This document shows, piece after piece, positions 45,106-53,856 of a stretch of DNA of 64,000 nt. Source of the stretch: Lacihabitans sp. LS3-19 (GTDB taxonomy: Bacteria; Bacteroidota; Bacteroidia; Cytophagales; Spirosomataceae). Location: assembly GCF_024343575.1 (NCBI RefSeq), contig NZ_RJUA01000120.1, positions 214,260 through 278,259 of the forward strand, read 5' to 3'. The notes beneath the pieces are model-generated. The model saw nothing but the letters and a program-made list of their open reading frames with translations. It did not search any database and was not told the origin of the DNA. Within the stretch, counting starts at the first letter, position 1. Each line of letters begins with the position of its first letter. The position numbers and the translations under genes were made by a program.

Positions 45106-45683
45106 ATATATCTATTAAAAAACAACAAATAAATAATTCCTGTAAAATTTCCCGTTAAAAACCCGAACAAAACTTCATTAATTGAATGTCTTGAGAGCTT
45201 GAGCCTTGACCATGCATTTAAAAAACCAAAGAAAAATAAACCAATGGCTATTTCCGCATTTAAAGGATAAAATATAAATGCAAATAGAAAGGTAAAGCTA
45301 GTATGTAAGGAAACTTTAATTTTTTGATTTATTAAAAAACACAAAATGATGTGGAATAAAAATGCAGAAACGAGCAACTTGCCTTTAAGACCTAAATCCA
45401 AGACCCAAAATAAAATACTTAATATCGAAAAAACGAAAATCAACAATTTATAAACCCCATTTCGTTTTTCTTGATCCGAAACATCGTAATTGCCAAACTT
45501 TTTGTTTCTTACATTGATAAAAACGTAAATACTTACTGGTAAGGCAACTGCCATTATAAAAAGCAAGGGAAAATACTTCTGATTTTCGGGTACATTACCC
45601 GAAAAATTGAGATATATCCCAAAAAATATGGCTATCGACAAGGGATTTCCTATGGCTGAAACTAACTTAGCAAAGGTATTCAA
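45102..45683 (-). CDS. PAP2-superfamily-like membrane protein
   Basis: This 193-residue protein has about five or six TM segments. The motif ...KVSLHTSFTFLFAF and WSRLKLSRHSINEVLFG retains the C2/C3-like PAP2 elements (SxH and RHxxxEVxxG), while the C1 motif KxxxxxxRP is unclear. It may be a phosphatidate-type phosphatase or a degenerate relative in the inner membrane. It is the first gene of the operon, with a -7 box 23 nt upstream of the start within the 20-bp palindrome. Confidence 0.65.
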   Translation of the reverse strand: MNTFAKLVSAIGNPLSIAIFFGIYLNFSGNVPENQKYFPLLFIMAVALPVSIYVFINVRNKKFGNYDVSDQEKRNGVYKLLIFVFSILSILFWVLDLGLKGKLLVSAFLFHIILCFLINQKIKVSLHTSFTFLFAFIFYPLNAEIAIGLFFFGFLNAWSRLKLSRHSINEVLFGFLTGNFTGIIYLLFFNRYI

Positions 45684-45706
45684 TAAGAAAGGAGGTTATT
45701 CTAATC

Positions 45707-45726
45707 CAAAAATATGCATATTTTTG
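45707..45726. promoter_or_regulatory. Perfect palindrome forming back-to-back -7 boxes
   Basis: The 20-bp sequence CAAAAATATGCATATTTTTG is its own reverse complement. It contains TATTTTTG on the plus strand (45719-45726, for ppx, ATG 45754) and the same box on the minus strand (45714-45707, for the PAP2-ybeY operon, ATG 45683). Divergent promoter and possible operator combined. Confidence 0.6.
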
Positions 45727-45753
45727 CAATTGAAATAAAAAATAGAGCAATTA

Positions 45754-46623
45754 ATGAAAATAGCCGCAATAGATATAGGTTCCAATGCTGCCCGCATGCA
45801 AATCTCCTCTGTACTGAATGATGAAGGCAGAATTTCGTTCAAAAAAGTGGAATATGTAAGGTTTGCTTTGCGTCTTGGTCATGATGTTTTTACTTCTGGA
45901 AGAATAGAAAACGAAAGTGAAGCAAGAATAAAAAAATTGCTTTTGGTTTATAAATTATTGATGGAATTACACCAAGTAGATGCCTATTTAATATGTGCTA
46001 CTTCTGCCCTTAGAGAAGCAGAAAATGGCCTAAATATTTGCGAAAGAGTTAAGTTAGAACTTGGAATGGACATTCATCTAATTTCGGGTGAAAAGGAAGC
46101 CGAAATGATCAACAACGTGATTGTTAATGAATTAGAAGATAATCAAGTATATTTACACATTGATGTTGGCGGTGGAAGTACAGAGCTAAACCTTTACAAT
46201 GGAAAAATAAAAGAAACATCACAGTCTTTCAAAATTGGTTCTGTGAGACTTATGGAAGGAAAAGTAGCAAAAGACATCTGGAAAAAAATGAACACTTGGA
46301 TCCAAGATAATGTGCATAACAGAAAAGATGTGATAGCTATAGGAACTGGAGGCAATATTTCGAAATTGTTTGAGTTTGTAGAAAAAGATGAAAAAGGTAT
46401 GGCGACTTTAGAACAACTTGATGTAGCATTAAAATACCTGAGCAAGTTTACGATTGAAGAAAAAATAAATAAACTGAAAATGAATCCAGATAGGGCAGAT
46501 GTAATAGAATATGCTTCAGAAATTTATTTTTCAGCTATGAAATGGGCCAGATCTACCAAAATGTTTGTGCCTGATTTAGGATTAAAAGACGGAATAATGC
46601 TAGAAGTATATCAAAATTTATGA
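45754..46623 (+). CDS. Ppx/GppA-family phosphatase, short form
   Basis: This 289-residue member of the actin-like ASKHA fold has AAIDIGSNAARM at the N-terminus, the HIDVGGGSTELNLY phosphate loop (about 130-143) and IGTGGNISK (about 196-204). It corresponds to the exopolyphosphatase/guanosine-pentaphosphate phosphohydrolase core without the extra C-terminal HD-like domain of E. coli Ppx. It acts in polyphosphate or (p)ppGpp turnover. It starts an operon whose next genes overlap by 4 bp each. Confidence 0.85.
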   Translation: MKIAAIDIGSNAARMQISSVLNDEGRISFKKVEYVRFALRLGHDVFTSGRIENESEARIKKLLLVYKLLMELHQVDAYLICATSALREAENGLNICERVKLELGMDIHLISGEKEAEMINNVIVNELEDNQVYLHIDVGGGSTELNLYNGKIKETSQSFKIGSVRLMEGKVAKDIWKKMNTWIQDNVHNRKDVIAIGTGGNISKLFEFVEKDEKGMATLEQLDVALKYLSKFTIEEKINKLKMNPDRADVIEYASEIYFSAMKWARSTKMFVPDLGLKDGIMLEVYQNL

Positions 46624-48023
46624 TGCGAAAATTTACAGTATTTCTTCTATTAAATTTATTATCTGTCTCAGGTAAATCACTTTATGCACAAGACTTTTTT
46701 AAGTTTTCGGGTAACATAAAGAATTTCGATGAGGATGCTATTTCCTTTACTCTTTATAAAAACTGGGTAGAAGAACCTACAGATTTACAGTTGAAATTAG
46801 ATAAAAAAGGAAATTTTGTTGTAGAGTTTCCATTAGAAGAAATAGCCTATTGCGACATAAATATTGGTGATGAAGGTTTTTATTTATGGAAAATAGAACC
46901 GAAAGACAACATAATTTTGAATGCTGATTTTAATGCATTCCAAGAAACATTTAAAATATCTGGCGAAGGCTCAGAAAAATGGCTTTATCTTTTAGCCCAA
47001 AAAAAAGCATTTGAAACTGACAAAGACTGGGACTTTGAACTTGAAAACCTCAAAAAAGTAAGTAAAAAAGGGTATTTCGACCTAACAAACTATCTTATTA
47101 CAGAACAAATCAATCTGCTCAACAAATACAAACAAAATCTCTCAGAGGATTTTTATTCCTTACAAAGAGCAGATATTTATGGCAAATACAGTGCTTTGGA
47201 GTTAAGTTTCTTGAATTTTCACCATATTTTTAACGAAGAAGAATTCAAACGTTTTTCATTGAAAACCTTCAACGGTAAAACACAGAGCAAATCCTATGAT
47301 TTTGGCCATTTTGTGGAAGCTTTAATTGAAAATCATAATGTGATTGGAAAGAAATATGACCAATCCATAATGCTAGAATATGAATCTATTATGGCCTACT
47401 TTTCTCCACTGGACCTTGTTGACAAACAATTGATAGAAAGAATTTTAGCGAATAAAATATCCTTGTATTTGGACAATTTTGGAGCTACTGAAGAAACAAA
47501 ACTTTTGGTAGGTTCTTTTAAAAATTTCTCGAAAAACAAAATTTATATAAATGTATTGCTGGATAAATTAAGCAAACTTCAAAATCTCAGAGAAGGCAAG
47601 GAAGCAAAGCAATTTATCTTGCCTGACGAAAAAGGCAATCTTGTTGCATTGAAAGACTTTAAAGGGAAAAACCTTGTTTTGGGTTTTTATGCCACTTGGT
47701 GCGGTCCATGCATAGAAGACATGCAAAGTATGCGGATAGTTGACAATTATTTTAAAAATGAAAACGACCTTATTTTTGTTTTTATAAATCTAGATAATCC
47801 AAGCGAATTTGCTAGGTTTTTAAAAGAAGAACCGCATTTCGGTACACATCTTTCAGGTTTTGGGAATAAAGACCTAAAAAGCAATTATTTAACAGAAATT
47901 TTACCTAACTATTTCTTGATTGATAAAACTGGCACAATTATTTCAGAGAGATTAGATGAACCTTCTACAGACGAAGGTAGATCTCTGATTAATCATATTG
48001 AAAGCTTGCTTTATAAAAAATGA
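46620..48023 (+). CDS. TlpA/thioredoxin-like secreted protein
   Basis: This 467-residue protein has a signal peptide (MRKFTVFLLLNLLSVSGKSLYA), an N-terminal beta domain like DUF4369 (about 25-120), a helical middle section, and a C-terminal TlpA-like thioredoxin domain with the redox site YATWCGPCIED (about 358-368). Such proteins reduce or oxidise disulfides in the periplasm of Bacteroidota. An adjacent ATG (46623) could also be used. It overlaps ppx and the NlpC gene by 4 bp. Confidence 0.8.
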   Translation: MMRKFTVFLLLNLLSVSGKSLYAQDFFKFSGNIKNFDEDAISFTLYKNWVEEPTDLQLKLDKKGNFVVEFPLEEIAYCDINIGDEGFYLWKIEPKDNIILNADFNAFQETFKISGEGSEKWLYLLAQKKAFETDKDWDFELENLKKVSKKGYFDLTNYLITEQINLLNKYKQNLSEDFYSLQRADIYGKYSALELSFLNFHHIFNEEEFKRFSLKTFNGKTQSKSYDFGHFVEALIENHNVIGKKYDQSIMLEYESIMAYFSPLDLVDKQLIERILANKISLYLDNFGATEETKLLVGSFKNFSKNKIYINVLLDKLSKLQNLREGKEAKQFILPDEKGNLVALKDFKGKNLVLGFYATWCGPCIEDMQSMRIVDNYFKNENDLIFVFINLDNPSEFARFLKEEPHFGTHLSGFGNKDLKSNYLTEILPNYFLIDKTGTIISERLDEPSTDEGRSLINHIESLLYKK

Positions 48024-48481
48024 AAAAATTAGTTTATCCCTTCATTTTAGCCTTCCTCTTTTTTTCTTGTAAAAAGAATAGTATTCCTAAAACTTCGAAT
48101 GTAAATAAAGTTCTAGTAGAAAAATGTTACGTTTATGTTGGAACTCCCTACCAATTTGGCGGAGCTTCAAAGTCTGGAATGGATTGCTCAGGTTTGATTT
48201 TTACGGCATTTAAAGAAGTTGGGAAGGACATTCCAAGGGTATCGTACAAGCAAGCTGAATATTTTGAAGAAATAAAAAAAGATGACATAAATGTTGGTGA
48301 TTTGATCTATTTCAAGGTCAAAAGTAGCCGAATAAACCATACTGGTATTATTTCACGAATTGAAAATAAGGACGAAATCTATTTTTTGCATGCTTCAACT
48401 TCTTTGGGAGTTAGAGAAGATAATTTGCTTTCTAAGTATTGGATGCCTAAATTTGTAAAGGCCACTAGACCAAGCATCTGA
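48020..48481 (+). CDS. NlpC/P60 lipoprotein (peptidoglycan endopeptidase)
   Basis: This 153-residue protein has a lipoprotein signal (MKKLVYPFILAFLFFSC, Cys17) and a complete NlpC/P60 domain: catalytic Cys56 (GMDCSGLI), His107 (INHTGII) and the third residue His124 (FLHAST). It should cleave D-iGlu-mDAP type bonds in cell-wall peptides from the outer or inner membrane face. The first Gly-rich segment GTPYQFGGASKSGMDC is typical. It overlaps the TlpA-like gene by 4 bp. Confidence 0.9.
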   Translation: MKKLVYPFILAFLFFSCKKNSIPKTSNVNKVLVEKCYVYVGTPYQFGGASKSGMDCSGLIFTAFKEVGKDIPRVSYKQAEYFEEIKKDDINVGDLIYFKVKSSRINHTGIISRIENKDEIYFLHASTSLGVREDNLLSKYWMPKFVKATRPSI

Positions 48482-48514
48482 TTTTTTCGTTATTATTTTA
48501 AAATTGTCCGAAAT

Positions 48515-51500
48515 ATGCTTAAAAGCATCACTTTAGGTTGTATTTTATTACTTTTTACTTCAAGTCTTTTCGGACAAACACAATATTTCGGGCAAAATAA
48601 ACCACGAAATAAAACCAATAAATTCAAAGTTCTTCAAAGTACACATTTTCAGCTTTACAATTATTTAGAAAAACCTGAAGTAGCTACAGAATTCTTAAAA
48701 AATAGCGAAAACTGGTATAAACTGCATCAAGAGGTATTCAAATTGGCATTTATTAAACCAAATCCAATATTGCTTTACAATACCCATCCCGATTTTCAAG
48801 AAACAACGAGCATTGGAGGCGAAATAGGAGAAGGAACAGGTGGTGTAACTGAAGGCCTAAGAACTCGAGTAGTTATGCCGCTAATGTTTACAAAAAGGCA
48901 GACAGATCATGTTTTAGGCCATGAATTAGTCCATGCCTTCCAATACCAAACCATGAACTATGGAAGCGACTCCACTACATTGGCCAATATTCAGAACCTT
49001 CCCTTGTTTATGGTAGAAGGACTCGCAGAATATATGTCTTTAGGCAGAAAAGACCCGCATACAGCTATGTGGATGCGTGATGCAGTACTGAACAATGATA
49101 TTCCGAGCATAAAAGACATGGTTACCAAACAATATAAATACTTTCCTTATCGCTGGGGTCAGATGTTTTGGGCTTATGTAACTGCTCAATATGGGGATGA
49201 TATTATTCGTCCGCTATTCAAAGAAACCGCTATTTATGGAATAGAAAATGCTTTTATTAGAGCATTTAAAATGGATACAGACGCATTTTCTGAAAAATTC
49301 AAAAAAGACTTGGTTCAATATTACACAGCCCAAAAGGCAGGAAAGGAAATAGAAATCAGAGGGAATCTTTTGGGAAATACAAAAAAAGGTGATGATATGA
49401 ATATTTCGCCTGCTTTAAGTCCTGATGGAAAGTATGTAGCCTATATTTCCTCAAAAAATGTCATTTCTTTGGATATATATATTGCAGATGTTGAAACAGG
49501 TAAAACTATCAGGAAAATTGAGAGCGGAACTCTTGGAGCACATGTGGATTCATATAGTTTTATAGAAACATCAGGTACTTGGTCGCATGACAGTAGGAAA
49601 TTCGCAATTGTTATTCAGACCAAAGGCAAAAATAAACTATTGGTAATTGACGTCATAAACGGAGAAAAAAAGGAATTTTCTCCAAAAAACATAGAGGCAT
49701 TTACAAACCCAGCATGGTCTCCAGATGGCAATAAAATCGTGATTTCGGGAATAAATCAAGGCCAAACTGATTTATATCTTTTTGATATTAAATCACAAGA
49801 AGTAATTAATATTACAAATGATGAGTATTCTGATATTCAGCCTTGTTGGTCTCCAGATGCTAAGAAAATATACTTTGTAAGTGACAGAGGTGGAAAAGGC
49901 ATTAGACTTGAAAAAGAAAATTTTCAGATTTCGGAATTAAATTTAGAAACAGGTAAAACCAAAACAATCAGTCTGTTTGAGAATACTGACAATATGAATC
50001 CTCAAATGAGCCCCGATGGATTTGGTTTGTATTTCATTTCTTCTCCAAATGGATTTAAAGATCTTTATAAGTACAATATTTCTTCTGGAAAAATCACTAA
50101 ACTAAGCAATTATTTCACTGGCATAAGCGGAATTACGATGTATTCGCCAGCGTTTTCTGTTGCAAGTCAAACAGGAGAAATTGCCTACAATTACTTCAAT
50201 AAGGGAGATTATAATATTGTAATAGCAAATGAGACTCATTTTTTAAACCAAGAAGTTTCTAAAAATCCTGAAGCTGATGCTGGTATATTGGCACCAGGAA
50301 AAATCATGATTGGAATGGATATCGTCCAACAAAACCTTGATAAAACCTGGATGCATCCAAGTGCTGAAAAGGTTAAAACAGAGAATCAATCTTTCAAACC
50401 CAACTTTAAGTTGGAATATTTGGCAAATTCAGGCATGGGCTTGAGCAGTAGCAGATTCGGCACTGGTATGGGAGGCGGAATAACAGCCCTTTTTAGTGAT
50501 ATGTTGAATAACAACCAGCTAATGGGCACAATTGCATTAAATGGCGGGCTACAAAACTTTGGAGGTCAGGCGTTTTATTTAAATCAAAAACACCCTATTC
50601 AATTCGGCGTTTCGGTTTCGCATATTCCCTACAGCTTTGTTGGTCAAACAGATATTTACCCAAAGGATACTTTGGGTAGAAGAAACAATCTTGATTATTA
50701 TAATGGTGAAATTGTACAAAAAGTGGTCAATTTGTATGTTGACCAGTTTTCAACTTTTGTATTTAAGCCTTTTAGCAAGAGTACCAGAATGGAACTTGGT
50801 TTTTCACAGAATTGGTATTACTATGGGGTAAATGGCTATCCTTCTTCAGGAGAATTTGGACTAAGTTCTGATGGAAATGTTTATGATTATAATGTAGCAG
50901 AATATGGAAAACAAATAAAGCTAAAAGCCAAAGATTTAGGATTGAAAGGTTTTAATCTAACACAAATTTATGCTGCATTGGTAGGGGATAAGACCACTTT
51001 TGGCACTGTCGCACCATTAAATGGTTACAGGTATAGACTAGAAATGGCAAAATATATAGGTAGCACGAGTTATAATTCGATTTTGGCTGATTTTAGAAAA
51101 TATAAATATCTAAAACCAATTACCATTGCGGGGAGGTTTTTGTATGAAGGTAGGCTAAATCCTAAAAACCTTGAATTATTAAACCAAATAAATCCACTTT
51201 ATATGGGATATCCATGGTACATGCACGGTTTTTATGGAAGGGCTTTAACAAAGCAGATAGGATACATTACCCAAGCAAATCTACAAGGGGAACAAATGGC
51301 CGTGGCGAATTTTGAAATACGCTTACCTTTTACAGGACCCAAAAAACTAGCTTTGATTCCATTGGAGTTTATCCCGTCTGATCTTAATTTCTTCTTTGAT
51401 GGTGGTTTGGTGTGGTCAAAACAGCGAAAAATAGGCGAATCTTACAATTTTGAGTCATTTGGGTCAAATGCCATCAATTTCAAAACTTCTCCTATTTATA

Positions 51501-51631
51501 CAACAGGAATGAGTTTGAGAATAAATGTTTTAGGATATTTGATAGTAGAGCCTTATGTTGCTTTGCCAATATATAATGGGCAAAAGCAATCTGTTATATC
51601 TGGTTTTAATTTTATGATTGCAGGTTGGTAA
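48515..51631 (+). CDS. Three-domain surface protein: gluzincin metallopeptidase, PD40 propeller, outer-membrane barrel
   Basis: This 1038-residue protein has a signal peptide (about 1-20). The metallopeptidase-like domain has HELVH (136-140) with Glu169 in VEGLAEY, the third zinc ligand of gluzincins. WD40-like PD40 repeats occupy about 285-525 (ALSPDGKYVAYIS, AWSPDGNKIVISG, CWSPDAKKIYFVSD, QMSPDGFGLYFIS). The C-terminal ~400 residues look like an outer-membrane beta-barrel, ending in aromatic GFNFMIAGW. The nearest analogues are TolB-like plus BamA-like barrel proteins, but the combination is not one I can name. It follows the NlpC gene by 33 bp. Confidence 0.75.
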   Translation: MLKSITLGCILLLFTSSLFGQTQYFGQNKPRNKTNKFKVLQSTHFQLYNYLEKPEVATEFLKNSENWYKLHQEVFKLAFIKPNPILLYNTHPDFQETTSIGGEIGEGTGGVTEGLRTRVVMPLMFTKRQTDHVLGHELVHAFQYQTMNYGSDSTTLANIQNLPLFMVEGLAEYMSLGRKDPHTAMWMRDAVLNNDIPSIKDMVTKQYKYFPYRWGQMFWAYVTAQYGDDIIRPLFKETAIYGIENAFIRAFKMDTDAFSEKFKKDLVQYYTAQKAGKEIEIRGNLLGNTKKGDDMNISPALSPDGKYVAYISSKNVISLDIYIADVETGKTIRKIESGTLGAHVDSYSFIETSGTWSHDSRKFAIVIQTKGKNKLLVIDVINGEKKEFSPKNIEAFTNPAWSPDGNKIVISGINQGQTDLYLFDIKSQEVINITNDEYSDIQPCWSPDAKKIYFVSDRGGKGIRLEKENFQISELNLETGKTKTISLFENTDNMNPQMSPDGFGLYFISSPNGFKDLYKYNISSGKITKLSNYFTGISGITMYSPAFSVASQTGEIAYNYFNKGDYNIVIANETHFLNQEVSKNPEADAGILAPGKIMIGMDIVQQNLDKTWMHPSAEKVKTENQSFKPNFKLEYLANSGMGLSSSRFGTGMGGGITALFSDMLNNNQLMGTIALNGGLQNFGGQAFYLNQKHPIQFGVSVSHIPYSFVGQTDIYPKDTLGRRNNLDYYNGEIVQKVVNLYVDQFSTFVFKPFSKSTRMELGFSQNWYYYGVNGYPSSGEFGLSSDGNVYDYNVAEYGKQIKLKAKDLGLKGFNLTQIYAALVGDKTTFGTVAPLNGYRYRLEMAKYIGSTSYNSILADFRKYKYLKPITIAGRFLYEGRLNPKNLELLNQINPLYMGYPWYMHGFYGRALTKQIGYITQANLQGEQMAVANFEIRLPFTGPKKLALIPLEFIPSDLNFFFDGGLVWSKQRKIGESYNFESFGSNAINFKTSPIYTTGMSLRINVLGYLIVEPYVALPIYNGQKQSVISGFNFMIAGW

Positions 51632-51635
51632 ATCC

Positions 51636-51666
51636 TTTGAAATGTAAATTTGTCCGTCTATATTTG
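51636..51666 (+). promoter_or_regulatory. Consensus promoter of tRNA-Ala
   Basis: TTTG (51636-51639), exactly 19 nt, then TATATTTG (51659-51666). The tRNA begins 11 nt after the box. It lies only 5 nt past the stop codon of the large surface protein. Confidence 0.8.
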
Positions 51667-51676
51667 CAAGCGATTC

Positions 51677-51750
51677 GGGGATGTAGCTCAGTTGGCTAGA
51701 GTACTTGACTGGCAGTCAAGGGGTCGTGGGTTCGAGCCCCATCTTCTCCA
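51677..51750 (+). tRNA. tRNA-Ala (anticodon GGC)
   Basis: A 74-nt cloverleaf with anticodon loop CTGGCAG (GGC), D-stem GCTC and T-loop TTCGAGC. The acceptor stem carries the G3-U70 wobble pair that marks alanine tRNAs. U6 faces U67, an unpaired position in an otherwise good acceptor stem. CCA is not encoded after A73. Confidence 0.92.
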
Positions 51751-51752
51751 CA

Positions 51753-51787
51753 AAAAAACCTTGTAGAATTATTCTGCAAGGTTTTTT
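51753..51787. terminator. Terminator between tRNA-Ala and hisC
   Basis: CCTTG (51759-51763) pairs with CAAGG (51777-51781), extended inside by AGAA/TTCT, with A-runs and T-runs on the two flanks. Probably bidirectional: for the tRNA and for hisC. Confidence 0.75.
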
Positions 51788-51806
51788 AGTTTTAAAATCC
51801 GGAATA

Positions 51807-52856
51807 TTATTTGGTGTATTTCGACAAACTTTCCATTAAAGCTTTATTTTCTTCCTTTGTTCCAATTGAAATCCTCAAGCAATCGTCGCAAAGTGCAACA
51901 TTTGTTCTGTCTCTTACGATAATTTTTTGGTCTAAAAGATATTTGAAAATCGCTTTCGCATTTTTAAACCTTACCAAAAGCATATTTGAATCTGAAGGAA
52001 AAATCTTTTCTGTAAATTCTAGTTTGAGCAAATCATCTCTTAATTTGTCTTTCAAAACATTTATTTCAGCAACTAAATCATTTTTCTCTTTCTCCTTATC
52101 CAAAGCCTTCAAAAGCTCTTTTTGAGTTAAAATATTAATATTGTAAGGATATTTTATTTTGTTTAATATACCAATAAGCGTTGGATGACAATACGCCACT
52201 CCGAGTCTTAGTCCCGCCATTCCCCAGGCTTTTGAGAAAGTTTGCAACACCACAAGATTCTCGAAATTTGGCAATTCTTTTAAAAATGAATCCGTATCAG
52301 CAAAATCAATATATGCTTCATCTACAACCACAATTTTTTCAGGGAATGCCTTCAGAATCTGTATAATTGAACTTTTATCCAATAAATTTCCACTTGGGTT
52401 GTTTGGCGAACAAACCCAAATGATTTTGGTGGCAGTATTTACGGCATCAAATACATTGTCTAAATCTATTTCGAACTCTTCACTTAAGGGTGCTTGTTGA
52501 ATTTTTACTTGCTGGATATCTGCACAAACCTTATACATTCCATAGGTTGGAGGCATAATAACGATATTGCTTTCTTTAGGTTCACAGATAGCTTTTATCA
52601 ATAAATCTATGGGTTCGTCAGATCCATTGCCTAAAAAGATATTCTCAGGTTTTACACCTTTCAATTGGGCTAATTTGACTTTTACTTCCCACTGATATGG
52701 ATCAGGATATCTATTAAAATCATTTCCTGAAACTGAATGAAATGGGTTTTCGTTGGCATCTAAAAAAACACCTTCACTACCAGAATATTCGTCTCTTGCA
52801 GAAGAATAGGGTTGAAGACTTAAAATATGAGGACGTATTAATTGATTAAAATCCAT
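51807..52856 (-). CDS. hisC: Histidinol-phosphate aminotransferase
   Basis: This is a 349-residue PLP enzyme from ATG 52856 (MDFNQLIRPHILSLQPYSSA); the frame extends to 52889 but a -7 box (52877-52884) supports the later start. Features: LDANENPF, the GNGSDEPIDLL segment, the CSPNNPSGNLL loop, and the PLP lysine in TFSKAWGMAGLRLG. It transaminates imidazole acetol phosphate in histidine synthesis. No other his genes are adjacent. Divergent from hemF with a 30-bp palindrome between them. Confidence 0.93.
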   Translation of the reverse strand: MDFNQLIRPHILSLQPYSSARDEYSGSEGVFLDANENPFHSVSGNDFNRYPDPYQWEVKVKLAQLKGVKPENIFLGNGSDEPIDLLIKAICEPKESNIVIMPPTYGMYKVCADIQQVKIQQAPLSEEFEIDLDNVFDAVNTATKIIWVCSPNNPSGNLLDKSSIIQILKAFPEKIVVVDEAYIDFADTDSFLKELPNFENLVVLQTFSKAWGMAGLRLGVAYCHPTLIGILNKIKYPYNINILTQKELLKALDKEKEKNDLVAEINVLKDKLRDDLLKLEFTEKIFPSDSNMLLVRFKNAKAIFKYLLDQKIIVRDRTNVALCDDCLRISIGTKEENKALMESLSKYTK

Positions 52857-52876
52857 AAATAAAAAATAATGAGGTG

Positions 52877-52884
52877 CAAATTTA
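52877..52884 (-). promoter_or_regulatory. Putative -7 box for hisC
   Basis: Minus-strand TAAATTTG, 20 nt upstream of the ATG at 52856. No TTTG occurs at the exact -33 spacing. Confidence 0.45.
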
Positions 52885-52916
52885 GACAAAAGCCATAGGA
52901 ATTTAATCTGAAATAG

Positions 52917-52946
52917 ATATTTTTACTTTTCGAAAAGTAAAAATAT
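52917..52946 (+). promoter_or_regulatory. Perfect 30-bp palindrome overlapping the hemF start codon
   Basis: The left arm ATATTTTTACTTTTC (52917-52931) and right arm GAAAAGTAAAAATAT (52932-52946) are exact reverse complements with no spacer. The last two bases belong to the hemF ATG (52945-52947). As DNA it is a good operator for a dimeric regulator; as RNA it would fold with the start codon in the stem. Confidence 0.55.
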
Positions 52947-53856
52947 GAAACACGAAATATCAGAATACTTTAAATCCCTTCAAGATAATATCTGCAAAAG
53001 TATAGAACTAACTGACGACAAGGGAAAATTTAAGGAAGACAATTGGCAACATCAAAGTGGTGGTGGTGGAAGAACTCGTGTTTTATCCAAAGGTAGAATC
53101 ATTGAAAAAGGAGGGGTGAATTTTTCAGCAGTAGAAGGAATGGTTTCAGAATCATTGAAAAAAATGCTGAAAGTTAAGGATGACTTATCTTTTTTTGCTA
53201 CTGGAGTTTCCATCGTTATGCACCCTGAAAACCCATTTGTGCCTATCATTCACATGAATGTAAGGTATTTTGAGCTTTCCGATGGTCAAAGTTGGTTTGG
53301 TGGTGGGATTGATTTGACACCACATTATATTGATGAAAAGCAAGCCAAATGGTTTCATACAAAACTCAAAACTGCTTGCGATGCACATAACTCCAACTTT
53401 TATCCAGCATTCAACAAATGGGCAGACGATTATTTTTACATAGAACATAGAAATGAAACCCGAGGAATTGGCGGGATATTTTATGATTACTTGAAACCTA
53501 ATCAAGAAATATCCAAAACAAAATCTAGCCATAGCAAAGACGAATTATTTGCTTTTACTAAATCTGTAGGCGAGTCTTTTGCTCCAATATATACAGAATT
53601 AATGCATGGAAATTATTCAAAAGCTTATACCTCAGAGGAGAAAAAATGGCAACTACTTAGAAGAGGTAGATATGTAGAGTTTAATTTGGTTTGGGATAGA
53701 GGTACAAAGTTTGGTTTGGAAACTAATGGAAGAACTGAATCAATCCTAATGAGCCTTCCGCCACATGCTGACTGGGACTATAATGTCGAATTGAAACCGG
53801 GCACAAAAGAATTTGAAACGCAGCAATTTTTGAAAAAGGGCGTTAATTGGATTTGA
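52945..53856 (+). CDS. hemF: Oxygen-dependent coproporphyrinogen III oxidase
   Basis: This 303-residue enzyme converts coproporphyrinogen III to protoporphyrinogen IX with O2 in heme synthesis. The family segments WQHQSGGGGRTRVLSKG, GVNFSAVEG, HMNVRYFE and GGGIDLTPHY, WADDYFYIEHRNETRGIGGI and RRGRYVEFNLVWDRGTKFGL (read separately) are complete. Length is standard. The stop codon lies inside a perfect hairpin shared with menC, whose 3' end overlaps by 14 bp. Confidence 0.95.
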   Translation: MKHEISEYFKSLQDNICKSIELTDDKGKFKEDNWQHQSGGGGRTRVLSKGRIIEKGGVNFSAVEGMVSESLKKMLKVKDDLSFFATGVSIVMHPENPFVPIIHMNVRYFELSDGQSWFGGGIDLTPHYIDEKQAKWFHTKLKTACDAHNSNFYPAFNKWADDYFYIEHRNETRGIGGIFYDYLKPNQEISKTKSSHSKDELFAFTKSVGESFAPIYTELMHGNYSKAYTSEEKKWQLLRRGRYVEFNLVWDRGTKFGLETNGRTESILMSLPPHADWDYNVELKPGTKEFETQQFLKKGVNWI

